In this document: piece by piece, positions 34,831 through 43,582 of the stretch
Layout: each line of letters starts with the position of its first letter
Numbering within the stretch: the first letter of the stretch is position 1
Assembly: GCF_023371205.1 (NCBI RefSeq)
Contig: NZ_JAMCCO010000002.1
Span: 311,501 to 375,500, forward strand
Reading direction: 5' to 3'
Origin: Parvivirga hydrogeniphila
GTDB taxonomy: Bacteria > Actinomycetota > Coriobacteriia > Anaerosomatales > Anaerosomataceae
DNA: 64,000 nt
Translations under genes and position numbers: made by a program
Notes under the pieces: generated by a model
What the model was told of the DNA's origin: nothing
The model's input: the letters and a program-made list of their open reading frames with translations, nothing else
Database searches by the model: none

Positions 34831-36089
34831 TGCCCCTCCTTCTCCAGCACGAGGTCGAGCACCCGGTCCCGCGCACGCTCGACGAGAGCCGCCGCGGCCT
34901 GCGTCGGGCCCATCTCGATCCCGGCGTGCCCAAGCTTCGACGTGAGCGGCCCGAAGACCGCCTCGATCTCGCGCGCCGCGGCTTCGGGGCTCGCCAGCAT
35001 CCGATCCGCGATCCGCACGATGTCGGCAGCGAGGTCCGACCCTTCTCTGAGCGCGTCCAGGTCGATCGCCGGAGCCGTCTTGTCGGTAAGGAGGTCGACC
35101 CACACCCACGGGTCGAGCTCTTTCGCCCTCGCGCGCACCCGCGCACGGATCTCGGCACGCGCACCGGGAGCGTTCAGCGCAGCGTGCGCCTCGCCCCGGC
35201 CCGTGAGCGTGAGCCGCACGACCGTCGGACGACCCCGCGACGCCGAGATGTCTGCGCATGCCTCTGCCACGCGATCCTCGATCGCATCGAGCGTGCTGAT
35301 ATCGCTCACGTCGAGCGAGCGGGCCTCCCACAGAACGCTCGCCAGCGGCACGAACTCGGCCTCCACGTGCCCCGGCTCGGCGCTCACGAGATAGCAGCCG
35401 CGCTCGCCTACCTGCGTCGGATCCACCCCCTGCGGCGCCCCGGCGTACACGGCGAGCGGAGAAGCGCTCACGACCCCAGGCTCGTGGATGTGGCCGAGCG
35501 CCCAGTAGTCCATGCCGACAGCAGCAAGGTCGCCGACAGAGCACGGCGCGTAATCGTCGTATCCGGCCCTCCCGCCGACATTCGCGTGGACGACGGCGAC
35601 GGCGAGCGCGTCTGCCTGCTCGCGCCGGAACCCGGCCACGAGGTTCTCAGTGACCTGGCGCGTGCCGAAGCTCCGCCCGTAGACAGCGCACACCGCCTCT
35701 CCCTCGCGCTCGAGAACGACGCGCTCGACGCGGTCGTGCGCGAAGACGTGCACGTTCGCCGGCAGCCCGACGAGCGCACGGGCGTCGTTCGCCGGGTCGT
35801 GGTTGCCGTGGACGACGAAGACCCGTATCTCTGCGCTCTCAAGCCGCTTGAAGGCGTCAGCGAGCGCGAGCTGCGGTCGCACCGGACGCTCTGCGCTGTT
35901 GTAGAGGTCGCCCGCGATCACCAGGAAGTCGACCTGCTCGCTCAGGCAGAGGTCGACGATGGCGTCCAGCGCACGGTACGGCGCCTCCACGAGCGCGCGC
36001 CGCACGCCTTCGTCCTCCGCGGCGACGCCCTTGAACGGAGCCCCCAGGTGAAGGTCGGCCGCGTGCACGAATCTGACCCTGCCGCTCAT
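34827..36089 (-). CDS. SbcD/YhaO-like DNA repair exonuclease
   Basis: 420 residues from the ATG at 36089 (GGAGGGCGC upstream). Metallophosphoesterase motifs: HAADLHLGAPF, VIAGDLYNSAER, VVHGNHDPAN and ALGHIHEPG, giving the two-metal nuclease site. The C-terminal region is the capping/partner-binding part. It is translationally coupled to the SbcC/YhaN-like ATPase, the usual arrangement of this repair complex. Confidence 0.92.
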   Translation of the reverse strand: MSGRVRFVHAADLHLGAPFKGVAAEDEGVRRALVEAPYRALDAIVDLCLSEQVDFLVIAGDLYNSAERPVRPQLALADAFKRLESAEIRVFVVHGNHDPANDARALVGLPANVHVFAHDRVERVVLEREGEAVCAVYGRSFGTRQVTENLVAGFRREQADALAVAVVHANVGGRAGYDDYAPCSVGDLAAVGMDYWALGHIHEPGVVSASPLAVYAGAPQGVDPTQVGERGCYLVSAEPGHVEAEFVPLASVLWEARSLDVSDISTLDAIEDRVAEACADISASRGRPTVVRLTLTGRGEAHAALNAPGARAEIRARVRARAKELDPWVWVDLLTDKTAPAIDLDALREGSDLAADIVRIADRMLASPEAAAREIEAVFGPLTSKLGHAGIEMGPTQAAAALVERARDRVLDLVLEKEGQ

Positions 36090-36158
36090 GCGCCCTCCAT
36101 CGATAGCCGCCATGCGCTCGCGACTATCCTACGCGGAGGGTCTGACAGAAAGAAGACG

Positions 36159-36698
36159 CTAGCGCGAAACGATCCCCGCGGCGCGCAGGACCCGTGCCAC
36201 GGCGATAGCGCCGGCCGCCTTCGCCGCGTCGAGGGCCACGAACGGAAGCACGCCCGCTGCGAACGCCGCAACGGGTCCAGCGGCCACCACGAAGGCGATG
36301 TGCGCCCACCCGACCAGATACACAGCGGCGATCACCGCGACGGACGCGACGACGTCGGCCGCCACCTCGCTCGCACGGCCGCGGAGCGCCTGGCGCAGCC
36401 ACGCTCCTGCGACGGCGCCGAGCAGGAAGCCGACGAGGTACCCGCCGCTCGGCCCCGCGAAGACCTGCAGCCCCGCTCGGCCGCCCGAGAACACCGGCGC
36501 GCCCACCGCCCCCGCGAGCAGGTAGACGGCGACCGCCATGCCGGCCTCGTACGGCGGGAGCACGAGTGCGACCAGCACCACGACGAGCACCTGCAAGGTG
36601 AACGGCACCTGCCCGATCGGCAGCGAGATCCACGCGCCCGCAGCGATGAGAGCAGCGAGAAGCGCGATGCGGGCGAGCGAGCGGACGCGAGAGGCCAT
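36159..36698 (-). CDS. bioY: Biotin transporter substrate-binding subunit BioY
   Basis: 179 residues, about six membrane helices, with the BioY hallmarks GAWISLPIGQVPFTLQVLVVVL (in pieces), GAPVFSGGRAGLQVFAGPSGGYLVGF (in pieces) and the C-terminal FVALDAAKAAGAIAVARVL. BioY is the biotin-specific S component of ECF transporters. No EcfA/EcfT genes are adjacent, so it probably uses a shared energising module. A BirA-type operator and promoter lie directly upstream. Confidence 0.94.
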   Translation of the reverse strand: MASRVRSLARIALLAALIAAGAWISLPIGQVPFTLQVLVVVLVALVLPPYEAGMAVAVYLLAGAVGAPVFSGGRAGLQVFAGPSGGYLVGFLLGAVAGAWLRQALRGRASEVAADVVASVAVIAAVYLVGWAHIAFVVAAGPVAAFAAGVLPFVALDAAKAAGAIAVARVLRAAGIVSR

Positions 36699-36712
36699 GC
36701 GGACGCCTTTCC

Positions 36713-36766
36713 GTAAACCTGTACCGAGTAGTGGTTTACTTTATCCGCACGCGACGTCGGCGTCAA
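36713..36766 (-). promoter_or_regulatory. bioY promoter with BirA-type operator
   Basis: On the minus strand TTGACG (36761-36766), a 17-bp spacer and TAAAGT (36738-36743) form a good promoter. The inverted repeat GTAAACC-N13-GGTTTAC (36713-36739) overlaps the -10 and the start region. It matches the half-sites of the BirA box (TTGTAAACC-N14/15-GGTTTACAA), with a slightly shorter spacer. Biotin-bound BirA would be expected to repress bioY here; birA is not in the window. Confidence 0.8.
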
Positions 36767-36789
36767 CAGAGCGGCTCTGCGACACGCTC

Positions 36790-39723
36790 CTACGGACGGG
36801 TGTACGACGCGCCGGGCGCCGGATGGCAGGCGTTCGTGCACGCCCCGCCGGTGGCCTCGAGCGAGAACCCGACGTCCGCTCGCGCGAGGCGCGCCTCTGT
36901 CGGTGAGCCGTGGCTGACGTGGCACGCGCCGCACGAGATCCCCGCACCGTCCGTGTGCGCCGCGTGAAGCGCGCCCGCCGTGGCATCGTAGAACAGGCTC
37001 GCCGTGCCGGTGTCGTCCACGCCCGTGAAGTACACCGACCGCTTGTGGCATGCGTAGCACAGCATCCCTGCATCGCCGGTGTCCACACCAGCGTACGGCC
37101 GCGCGAGCAGCGGCGATGCGCTCGATGCGTGCACGCCGGCAGGCGCGCCCGCGTCTGCGGTGCCGTGGCAGTCGATGCAGTACAGCACCGAGTCCGCGGC
37201 CCACCCGCTCTCGAAGGTCGAAGCGGGAGCGCTCGTGAGATGCGACTCCTCGATCGAGTGCACCGAAGCGTTGCGCGTGTTCACTTCGCTCGCGATGTCG
37301 CGGACGCCGCTGAACCCGGCGTACGCGGAGTGGCACTTGAAGCAGACCTGGTACTCGTACGCCACCGGCTGTGCGTCCGAGTACGTCGAGGTGCCTGGCC
37401 CGGTGTTCGTCACGGCCGCACCGAAGACCCCCTTGAGCTGCCCGTAGACCGCGGGCGCCGCCGCCGCGGTGCTCGTCGCCTCGTGCGGGTCGTGGCAGTC
37501 CGCGCACTCCACGTGCTGCGCGAACGGTGGGGTCTCGGTGGAGTTGTGCGCTCCTGCGACCGCTCCCACGGGGTGCCGCGAGATGCCGACGGCCCCCAGG
37601 TCGCCGACGGCGAGCGGCACCGTCCCGGCGCGCTCCGTGCCGCCGAGCGGCAGGTGCTGCGCGAGCGAGAGCACGCCGTCGAAGACCTCCACGCTCGGCC
37701 CGACGCCTGAGGCCCACCAGCCGCCGTTGCCGACGACGAGCTCCGGCGAACCATCGCCGTCCACGTCGCCTGACGCGAGCGTCGAGGTGGCCTTCGCCGT
37801 TCCCGTGTCGACGCGCACCGGTGTCGCGTCGAGCCCCCCGCCGCTCTGGCGGAAGACGTTCACCGAGCTCGTGCCTTCGAAGCCGTTCACCGCTACGGCG
37901 AGCTCCGTGCCCGCGGATCCGCTGTCGAGCTCGACTGCGTGCGTGTCCCACGCGCGAGCACCTGCAGCGCCGTCTATGGCACGCACGCCAAGCAGAGCGC
38001 CGCTGCCGTCGTACACCGCGACCGTGTCGCTCGTCTCTCCCGCGTTCGCGACGACGATCTCCGGACCGGCCGACGCGCCCCAGACGTCGCCGACGCTCGG
38101 GCCGCGCGGGCCAGCGAACGAGCTCGCGACCGTCGTCGTCACCTGGAGCTGGTCGACGCCGGTCTCGGTGATGATGCGGATCTCGTCGGCTCCGTCGTCG
38201 GTGACGACCACATCATCGGACAGGCCGCCCGTCACGTCTCCGAACGCCATGCCGCTCGACGACAGGCCGAGCGGGCCGACCGAGGTCACGGACGCGAGCG
38301 TGCTGCCGTTCCAGCGGTAGACGTAGAGCGTCCGACCGTCGCGGTCGAGCGCGAGGACCTCCGGCAGGTCGTCCACGTCGCCCAAGACGTCGGCCACGCC
38401 CACGAACTCCATCCCTGCCGGCACCGCGATGTCCGTCCGCGCGAGCCCGGAGATGGAATCGGCGCGCAGTATGCTGATCGTCGCCGTGTCCGAATAGCCG
38501 ACGATCGCTTCTGCAGCGCCGTCGCCGTCGATGTCGCCGATCGCGACGTCTGAGACGACGCCGGCCGGCGCGAACTCCTGCGGCCTGGAGAACGCCCACG
38601 GCGCCGCCATCGCCTCGCTTGCAGCAAGCGCAAGCGTGCTGTACGCGGTCCCCGTCGTCTCGGGCGATACGCCCGCCAGCAGCTCCAGGTGCGTCGAAGC
38701 AGCGGCAGGATAGGCGGTCGAGGAGATGTCGGTGCTCGCTGGGCCGTCCGCGTCATGGCAGCGGTCGCACAGCGCGCGCCCGGCCACTTCGAGCAGCTTC
38801 GGCACCGCGGTGCCCGACCCGTCGTCCGACCCCATCGGCGCGTGGCAGTTCTGACACTCGCCCACAAGTCGCGACGAGCCCGGCGCGGGCCACTCGCCAG
38901 CAATCGCCACCGTCGCGACGGAGCTCCCGTGAGCCGAAGCGGGATACGTCGCCTCGCCCGGATACGTACCGTACGCAGCCGGATGGCATGCGAAACACAG
39001 TGTGCGATCGTTCGCGGCGACCGTCACCGTGGCGGGGACCGCTGGCGAGGCGATCTGGCTCGCGATCAGCGGCGCGACGGCCGAACCGTGCGCCACGTGG
39101 CAGTTCGAGCAGCGGATCTTCGTGCCGTTCGCCGGCTCGGGAAGCACGGTGAAGTGCGCCGTCTGCGTGAAGATCGCAAGCCCGTCCCAGACGTCGTCCG
39201 GCCGGTTCGCGAAGTGGCAGGTCGCGCAATACTCCTCGCCCGCGAAGACGGCGGCTCCTGTCGAGGTGCGCGCACGGAGCAGGTATGGGTACGGCACGCC
39301 AGTGGCCGTCTTGTCCGCGCCGTGGGAATCGTGGCAGCTGCTGCACTGGATGACGCTCGGCCCGTACGGAGCAGAGGCCGGTGCAAGATCGTGGGCGGAC
39401 GTCGCGAGGAACGACGACTGCACGTCCGTTCCCGACCCGAGCGCGTCGACGCCATGGCATGCGTAGCACAGCAGCGTATCGCCTGCGGTCCCGGTCGCGT
39501 CGACCGTCGCGAGGACGAGCGCGTTGCCGGTCGGCTCCCAGCTATCGGTTGCCGAGCGCCCGAACGGCGCTGTCGCGGTGTGCGCGCGGTGGCACATCGA
39601 GCACGTGTCAGGCGCGGCCTCAGCGGCCACGTGGGGCGCAGTCTCGGCGAGCGCTGGAGCCGCAAGCAGGCACTGAAGCGTCGTCAGCGCCACCAAGATT
39701 GCCCAGGATCGCCGGAGTCCCAT
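36790..39723 (-). CDS. Large multihaem c-type cytochrome with inserted FG-GAP propeller
   Basis: 977 residues from the ATG at 39723 (AAGGGGCGGG upstream) with a signal peptide (SWAILVALTTLQCLLAAPALAE). Eight CxxCH motifs precede about residue 350 (CSMCH, CYACH, CSSCH, CATCH, CSNCH, CFACH, CQNCH, CDRCH). About residues 390-720 form an FG-GAP/VCBS-type beta-propeller with calcium-binding-like DGDG loops (GDIDGDGAAEAIVG, GDVDGDGSPELVVG). Five more CxxCH follow, and a final CTNACH (CX3CH). It should be exported and bear 13-14 haems. No CWB2 or LPXTG anchor is seen. It has its own promoter, downstream of the surface-protein gene. Confidence 0.87.
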   Translation of the reverse strand: MGLRRSWAILVALTTLQCLLAAPALAETAPHVAAEAAPDTCSMCHRAHTATAPFGRSATDSWEPTGNALVLATVDATGTAGDTLLCYACHGVDALGSGTDVQSSFLATSAHDLAPASAPYGPSVIQCSSCHDSHGADKTATGVPYPYLLRARTSTGAAVFAGEEYCATCHFANRPDDVWDGLAIFTQTAHFTVLPEPANGTKIRCSNCHVAHGSAVAPLIASQIASPAVPATVTVAANDRTLCFACHPAAYGTYPGEATYPASAHGSSVATVAIAGEWPAPGSSRLVGECQNCHAPMGSDDGSGTAVPKLLEVAGRALCDRCHDADGPASTDISSTAYPAAASTHLELLAGVSPETTGTAYSTLALAASEAMAAPWAFSRPQEFAPAGVVSDVAIGDIDGDGAAEAIVGYSDTATISILRADSISGLARTDIAVPAGMEFVGVADVLGDVDDLPEVLALDRDGRTLYVYRWNGSTLASVTSVGPLGLSSSGMAFGDVTGGLSDDVVVTDDGADEIRIITETGVDQLQVTTTVASSFAGPRGPSVGDVWGASAGPEIVVANAGETSDTVAVYDGSGALLGVRAIDGAAGARAWDTHAVELDSGSAGTELAVAVNGFEGTSSVNVFRQSGGGLDATPVRVDTGTAKATSTLASGDVDGDGSPELVVGNGGWWASGVGPSVEVFDGVLSLAQHLPLGGTERAGTVPLAVGDLGAVGISRHPVGAVAGAHNSTETPPFAQHVECADCHDPHEATSTAAAAPAVYGQLKGVFGAAVTNTGPGTSTYSDAQPVAYEYQVCFKCHSAYAGFSGVRDIASEVNTRNASVHSIEESHLTSAPASTFESGWAADSVLYCIDCHGTADAGAPAGVHASSASPLLARPYAGVDTGDAGMLCYACHKRSVYFTGVDDTGTASLFYDATAGALHAAHTDGAGISCGACHVSHGSPTEARLARADVGFSLEATGGACTNACHPAPGASYTRP

Positions 39724-39757
39724 ACCCGCCCCTTGGAATTCGTCCACTTCCTGCACC

Positions 39758-39763
39758 AGTATA
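39758..39763 (-). promoter_or_regulatory. -10 box upstream of the propeller cytochrome gene
   Basis: On the minus strand TATACT lies 35 bp upstream of the ATG at 39723. It suggests that this cytochrome gene is transcribed separately from the surface-protein gene. No clear -35 is seen 17 bp upstream. Confidence 0.45.
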
Positions 39764-39840
39764 CTTCATTCACGGTCGCACGCGGCACTCCTGCGCCATG
39801 CGCCTTCGCGCTGCGACAACGGCTCCTCTGGGGCACGCCT

Positions 39841-42800
39841 TTAGTGGTGGAGCAGGCCCAGCGCAACGTCGCGGACCGCCTGGCTCACGGCACCCGTACC
39901 GCCAAGGAACCGCAGCGTCCCGATCCAGTCGCGGTTGTCCCGGAGCGCAGTCCCCGTCTCCGGAGAGAGGACTGCTGGGTCCGTGAGCAGCATCACCGAG
40001 TGCGAGCGGCCTTGCAGCGCTCCGCCTGCGAGCGCGTCCGGGTAGTTCTTGCCGTTGGTGAGCGCGACGCTGTCCCACAAGAACCCCCACTCGGCCACGG
40101 CCGTCGCCGAGACCTTCACCGCCGTCTCGTAACGGTTCATCCCTTCGATACGCTCCACCGCACCCGCGCCGAGACGGCTCTTGAGCGCGCTCTCGTAACC
40201 GCTGCTCACGACAGCGGTCCCGCCAAGGATGACGCCCGAGGTAACCTTCGGGTCGATGTCGACCGCTGTCGTCGCCGGGTTCACGAGGTACACCGGCCAG
40301 CGCTTCGCCGCGGCGACCGGCGAGGCCGCGAGCGCGTCCGGAAAGTTCTCGCCGGTGGCGAAGAACGCTTTACCGTCGTACGAGGAGCCCTGCAGCCTGA
40401 TGACCTCGGAGGCGACCGCGTTCGCGGTGAGGTAACGGTTTGCCCCGGAGACGCGCGTCGTGTCGTAACTGCTCTTCAGAGTGTTGTACACCGCGTTGCT
40501 CACGACGCCCGAGCCGCCGACCACGTACACTTTGAACTGCGTGCACGAGCCCTTGAGCCGCGCGATCTCTGTCTTGACCGCGTCTGGGAGCACGTCTTTC
40601 TCAGTGAGCAGCAGCGGCCCGCCGATAGCTCCGGCCAGCGCCGCGCCGCCAAGCGCGTCCGGCCAATTCCTGCCGTACGCGATCACCACGCCTGCGGCGC
40701 TGCCGGAGATCGGGTATGCCTCCTTCGACGCAGCGACGGCAGTGAGGAAGCGGTCATCGCCCTGGATCGGCTCCAAGGTGGAGAACGATGCGACGACGTC
40801 GAAGGCGGCCGTCTTCGGCGTCGCCTCGTTCCCCACGTTGTCGCGAGACGCACACTCCAGGACGTAGCGTCCCGGGCGCGTCACGTTCACGGTGGTCCCG
40901 CTCTGACGGGGCCAGCCGTTCAGCGACCACCAGGTCGACGCCACGCCAGAGCCGATGCCGTCATCGGCGGAGAGCGCGATCGTCGCGCTGTCTTTGTACG
41001 GCGAGAACAGGAGCGCCCAGGTGGACGGTGGAGTGACGTCGATGCGCACGCGTCTGTGGTACGCGGGGCTCCAGTTCCCATGGGTATCGACCGCGCGAAG
41101 GTGGAGCCACCACTCGCCCGTCTCGACGCCGCTGAGCGAGAGCGTCGACGCAACGGTGTCCACGACCTCGTCTGGAACGGTATCTGCGACTGCGTCGAAG
41201 GCGTACGAGAAACCGGCGACCCCGAACGAGTCGGACGCGGACCACGCGAACGATGGGTCCTGATCGGTGTACCACGCGTCAATGCCCGGATGCGTCGAGG
41301 AAGAGAGCGAGGTGATGACAGGTGGCGTGGAGTCGATCACGAACTGCACGGTCTTGGTGGCCTCTTCGTTGCCGGCCGCATCCACCGACGCGTACGAGAG
41401 CGTGTGGGTGCCGTCCGAGCTCGCCGAGACCACGGTGCCGGTGCCAGGCGTGCCGTCGAGCGTCCAGCGCGTGAGCGCGACGCCGGAGAGAGCATCGGCG
41501 GGCGAAAGCGTCACGACCACGGGCGTGCTCGTGCTGAGCGCGGAGGAGTCGTCGGTGGTGACTGGCGGCGTTCGATCGACGTGCACGGCACGCCGCTGCG
41601 CACTTCCCCACCTGTCGAGGACGTCCTTCGCCCGCACGCAGAAGTACCAGACGCCCTCGCCCGGAACTGTCACGGTGGCTTCGCCGGAAACGGTGTCCAC
41701 TACCTGGTCTGGAACGCACCCAGCGTCCGGACTGAGCTCGTACGAGTACCCGACGACGCCGACGTTCGACGACGAGCCCCATGTGAAGCTCGCGCTCAAC
41801 GAACGGTACCAGGCGTTCGCATCCGGGTGGGTGGCCGAGGTCAGGTCCGTCACCACCGGGAGCACCGTGTCTATCACGAACTGCACGGTCTTGGTGGCCT
41901 CTTCGTTGCCGGCCGCGTCCACCGACGCGTACGCGAGCGTGTGGGTGCCGTCCGAGCTCGCCGAGACCACCGTGCCGGTGCCAGGCGTGCCGTCGAGCGT
42001 CCAGCGCGTGAGCGCGACGCCGGAGTGCGCGTCTGCCGGCGAAAGCGTGATCGTCGCCGGACCAGGATAGAGGCTCGACGCGTCGTCGGTCGTCACCGGC
42101 GGCAGCGCGTCGATGCGCACCTTCAGGTGCGACGCCCCGCTCCAGTTCCCGTAGGCGTCGACCGCGCGCAGGTGGAACCACCACTCGCCCGTCGGCTTGC
42201 CGCTGAACGCGACGGAGGACTGCGTCGAGTCGATGCTCGTGTCAGGGACGGTGTCCGGCGAAGCGTCGAGCACGTATGAGAAGCCGCTGACCCCGGAGGC
42301 GTCGCTAGCGATCCACGAGAAGGCGGGATCGGTGTTCTTGTACCACGCGTCGGCGCTCGGGTGCGTCGGCGATGAAAGCGAGGTGATGACAGGTGGCGTG
42401 GAGTCCGGTTGCGCTCTCCGCCACGTGCTGCCGTCCGTCGTGAGCACCACCGTCCCGTAGCGGCCCACGGCCCACGCTCTCGTCCCGAAGCTCGTGATGT
42501 CCAGAAGATCGTTCGTCGTTGGGCTCGTCACGGCCGCCCACGTCGCGCCGCCGTCGGTCGTCTTGATGATCTTCCCGGCCGCGCCGACCGCCCAGGCCGT
42601 CGAGGAGTCGATCATCTCGACAGCGTACAGCGCCGAAGTGGTGCCAGAGACGCCCTCCTGCCAGGTGGCGCCGCCGTTGCGGGTGTAGAACACGCGGCCC
42701 TGGGCGCTCACGGCCACGCCGGTCGCCGTCGTCGCGAACGACACATCACGGAGCGCGACCGGCGCCCCGACCGACTGCTGCGACCAGGTGTTGCCGCCAT

Positions 42801-43512
42801 CGGCAGTCGCGTACACGGTCGCGGTGGGCGTCGAGGGGAAGTAGTCGACGCCGACGGCCCAGCCCCGCGACGCGTCCACGAAGTCGATGCCGAAGAACTC
42901 GCCGCGGCCCACGTTATCACCGCCGGTATCGCCGCTCGGATCCGGATACCGGCACGGCCTGAGGACCGGAGCGGGGCTTCCACCGGGGATGCCCCAGTAC
43001 GCACCGCCGTTCCCGTACGTCCGGTACACCTGTTCCGGCACGTAGGAAAGACCGCTCATCGGGCTGTAGCCGCCCGCCGCGAACGCGAGCCGGTCTGTCG
43101 GCCCGGGCGGCGCAGCGATGCGATCGATGCCGATGTACTCCAGGTACGGCTCTGCGGTCATCTCGGCAGTCAGGAGCTGCCAGGTCGCGCCGCCGTCGTT
43201 GGTGCCGAACGCCTTGCGGTCGTAGGTGACGGCCAGACCTTGCAACGAGTTCCAGAAGACGATGCCCCGGAAGTCCTCGCTCCCGCTGCGCACCACCGTC
43301 CAGTTGTCGCCCCCGTCCGTCGTCTTGGCGATCACGCCGTTCGCGCCCGCCGCGAAGCCCGTGCTTGCATCGAGGAACGTCACGGCCTTCAGGTCCACCG
43401 ACGGGTTTGCGGCGAACGCGGGCGCAGGCGCAAGTGTGAGCGGCACCAGCCCGGACAGGATGCTCACGAGAAGAGCGATGCTTAGGCCGCGTCGCGCAGC
43501 CAGACCGTTCAT
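39841..43512 (-). CDS. Giant surface protein: YCF48-like propeller, Ig-like repeats and three CWB2 repeats
   Basis: 1223 residues from the ATG at 43512 (AAAGGA upstream), with a signal peptide ending near APAFAA. The first 370 residues hold YCF48/BNR-like propeller repeats (GVIAKTTDGGDNWTVV, TRNGGATWQEGVSG, KIIKTTDGGATWAAV). Then come alternating Ig-like modules with PPVTTDD...LSPADAHSGVALTRWTLDG, two nearly identical. The C terminus has three cell-wall-binding type 2 repeats (GRNWPDALGGAALAG, GENFPDALAASPVAA, GKNYPDALAGGALQG), which bind secondary wall polymers in Gram-positives. Function is unknown; it is probably a wall-anchored adhesin or scaffold. Confidence 0.88.
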   Translation of the reverse strand: MNGLAARRGLSIALLVSILSGLVPLTLAPAPAFAANPSVDLKAVTFLDASTGFAAGANGVIAKTTDGGDNWTVVRSGSEDFRGIVFWNSLQGLAVTYDRKAFGTNDGGATWQLLTAEMTAEPYLEYIGIDRIAAPPGPTDRLAFAAGGYSPMSGLSYVPEQVYRTYGNGGAYWGIPGGSPAPVLRPCRYPDPSGDTGGDNVGRGEFFGIDFVDASRGWAVGVDYFPSTPTATVYATADGGNTWSQQSVGAPVALRDVSFATTATGVAVSAQGRVFYTRNGGATWQEGVSGTTSALYAVEMIDSSTAWAVGAAGKIIKTTDGGATWAAVTSPTTNDLLDITSFGTRAWAVGRYGTVVLTTDGSTWRRAQPDSTPPVITSLSSPTHPSADAWYKNTDPAFSWIASDASGVSGFSYVLDASPDTVPDTSIDSTQSSVAFSGKPTGEWWFHLRAVDAYGNWSGASHLKVRIDALPPVTTDDASSLYPGPATITLSPADAHSGVALTRWTLDGTPGTGTVVSASSDGTHTLAYASVDAAGNEEATKTVQFVIDTVLPVVTDLTSATHPDANAWYRSLSASFTWGSSSNVGVVGYSYELSPDAGCVPDQVVDTVSGEATVTVPGEGVWYFCVRAKDVLDRWGSAQRRAVHVDRTPPVTTDDSSALSTSTPVVVTLSPADALSGVALTRWTLDGTPGTGTVVSASSDGTHTLSYASVDAAGNEEATKTVQFVIDSTPPVITSLSSSTHPGIDAWYTDQDPSFAWSASDSFGVAGFSYAFDAVADTVPDEVVDTVASTLSLSGVETGEWWLHLRAVDTHGNWSPAYHRRVRIDVTPPSTWALLFSPYKDSATIALSADDGIGSGVASTWWSLNGWPRQSGTTVNVTRPGRYVLECASRDNVGNEATPKTAAFDVVASFSTLEPIQGDDRFLTAVAASKEAYPISGSAAGVVIAYGRNWPDALGGAALAGAIGGPLLLTEKDVLPDAVKTEIARLKGSCTQFKVYVVGGSGVVSNAVYNTLKSSYDTTRVSGANRYLTANAVASEVIRLQGSSYDGKAFFATGENFPDALAASPVAAAKRWPVYLVNPATTAVDIDPKVTSGVILGGTAVVSSGYESALKSRLGAGAVERIEGMNRYETAVKVSATAVAEWGFLWDSVALTNGKNYPDALAGGALQGRSHSVMLLTDPAVLSPETGTALRDNRDWIGTLRFLGGTGAVSQAVRDVALGLLHH
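41336..41513. repeat. Near-identical Ig-like module repeat, copy 1
   Basis: About 178 bp that match 41874-42051 almost base for base (538 bp apart), with only scattered differences. They encode successive Ig-like modules of the surface protein. Identity at synonymous sites points to a recent duplication or ongoing gene conversion. Confidence 0.85.
41874..42051. repeat. Near-identical Ig-like module repeat, copy 2
   Basis: Second copy of the 178-bp unit at 41336. Recombination between the copies would delete or add exactly one 538-bp period, which is not a multiple of three, unless the breakpoints shift; this may select against simple loss. Confidence 0.8.
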
Positions 43513-43582
43513 GCGATGCACGTCCTTTCGGCGTTGCCGGCCGCCGCAAGGCGAGAGGAGCCCTTACACTGCTCGGATTCTA

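Noticed and set aside
38689-42279. A 1196-codon open frame on the plus strand.
   Set aside because: It lies antisense to a clear cytochrome and a surface protein, has an Arg/His/Val-rich composition typical of GC-rich shadow frames and shows no domain.
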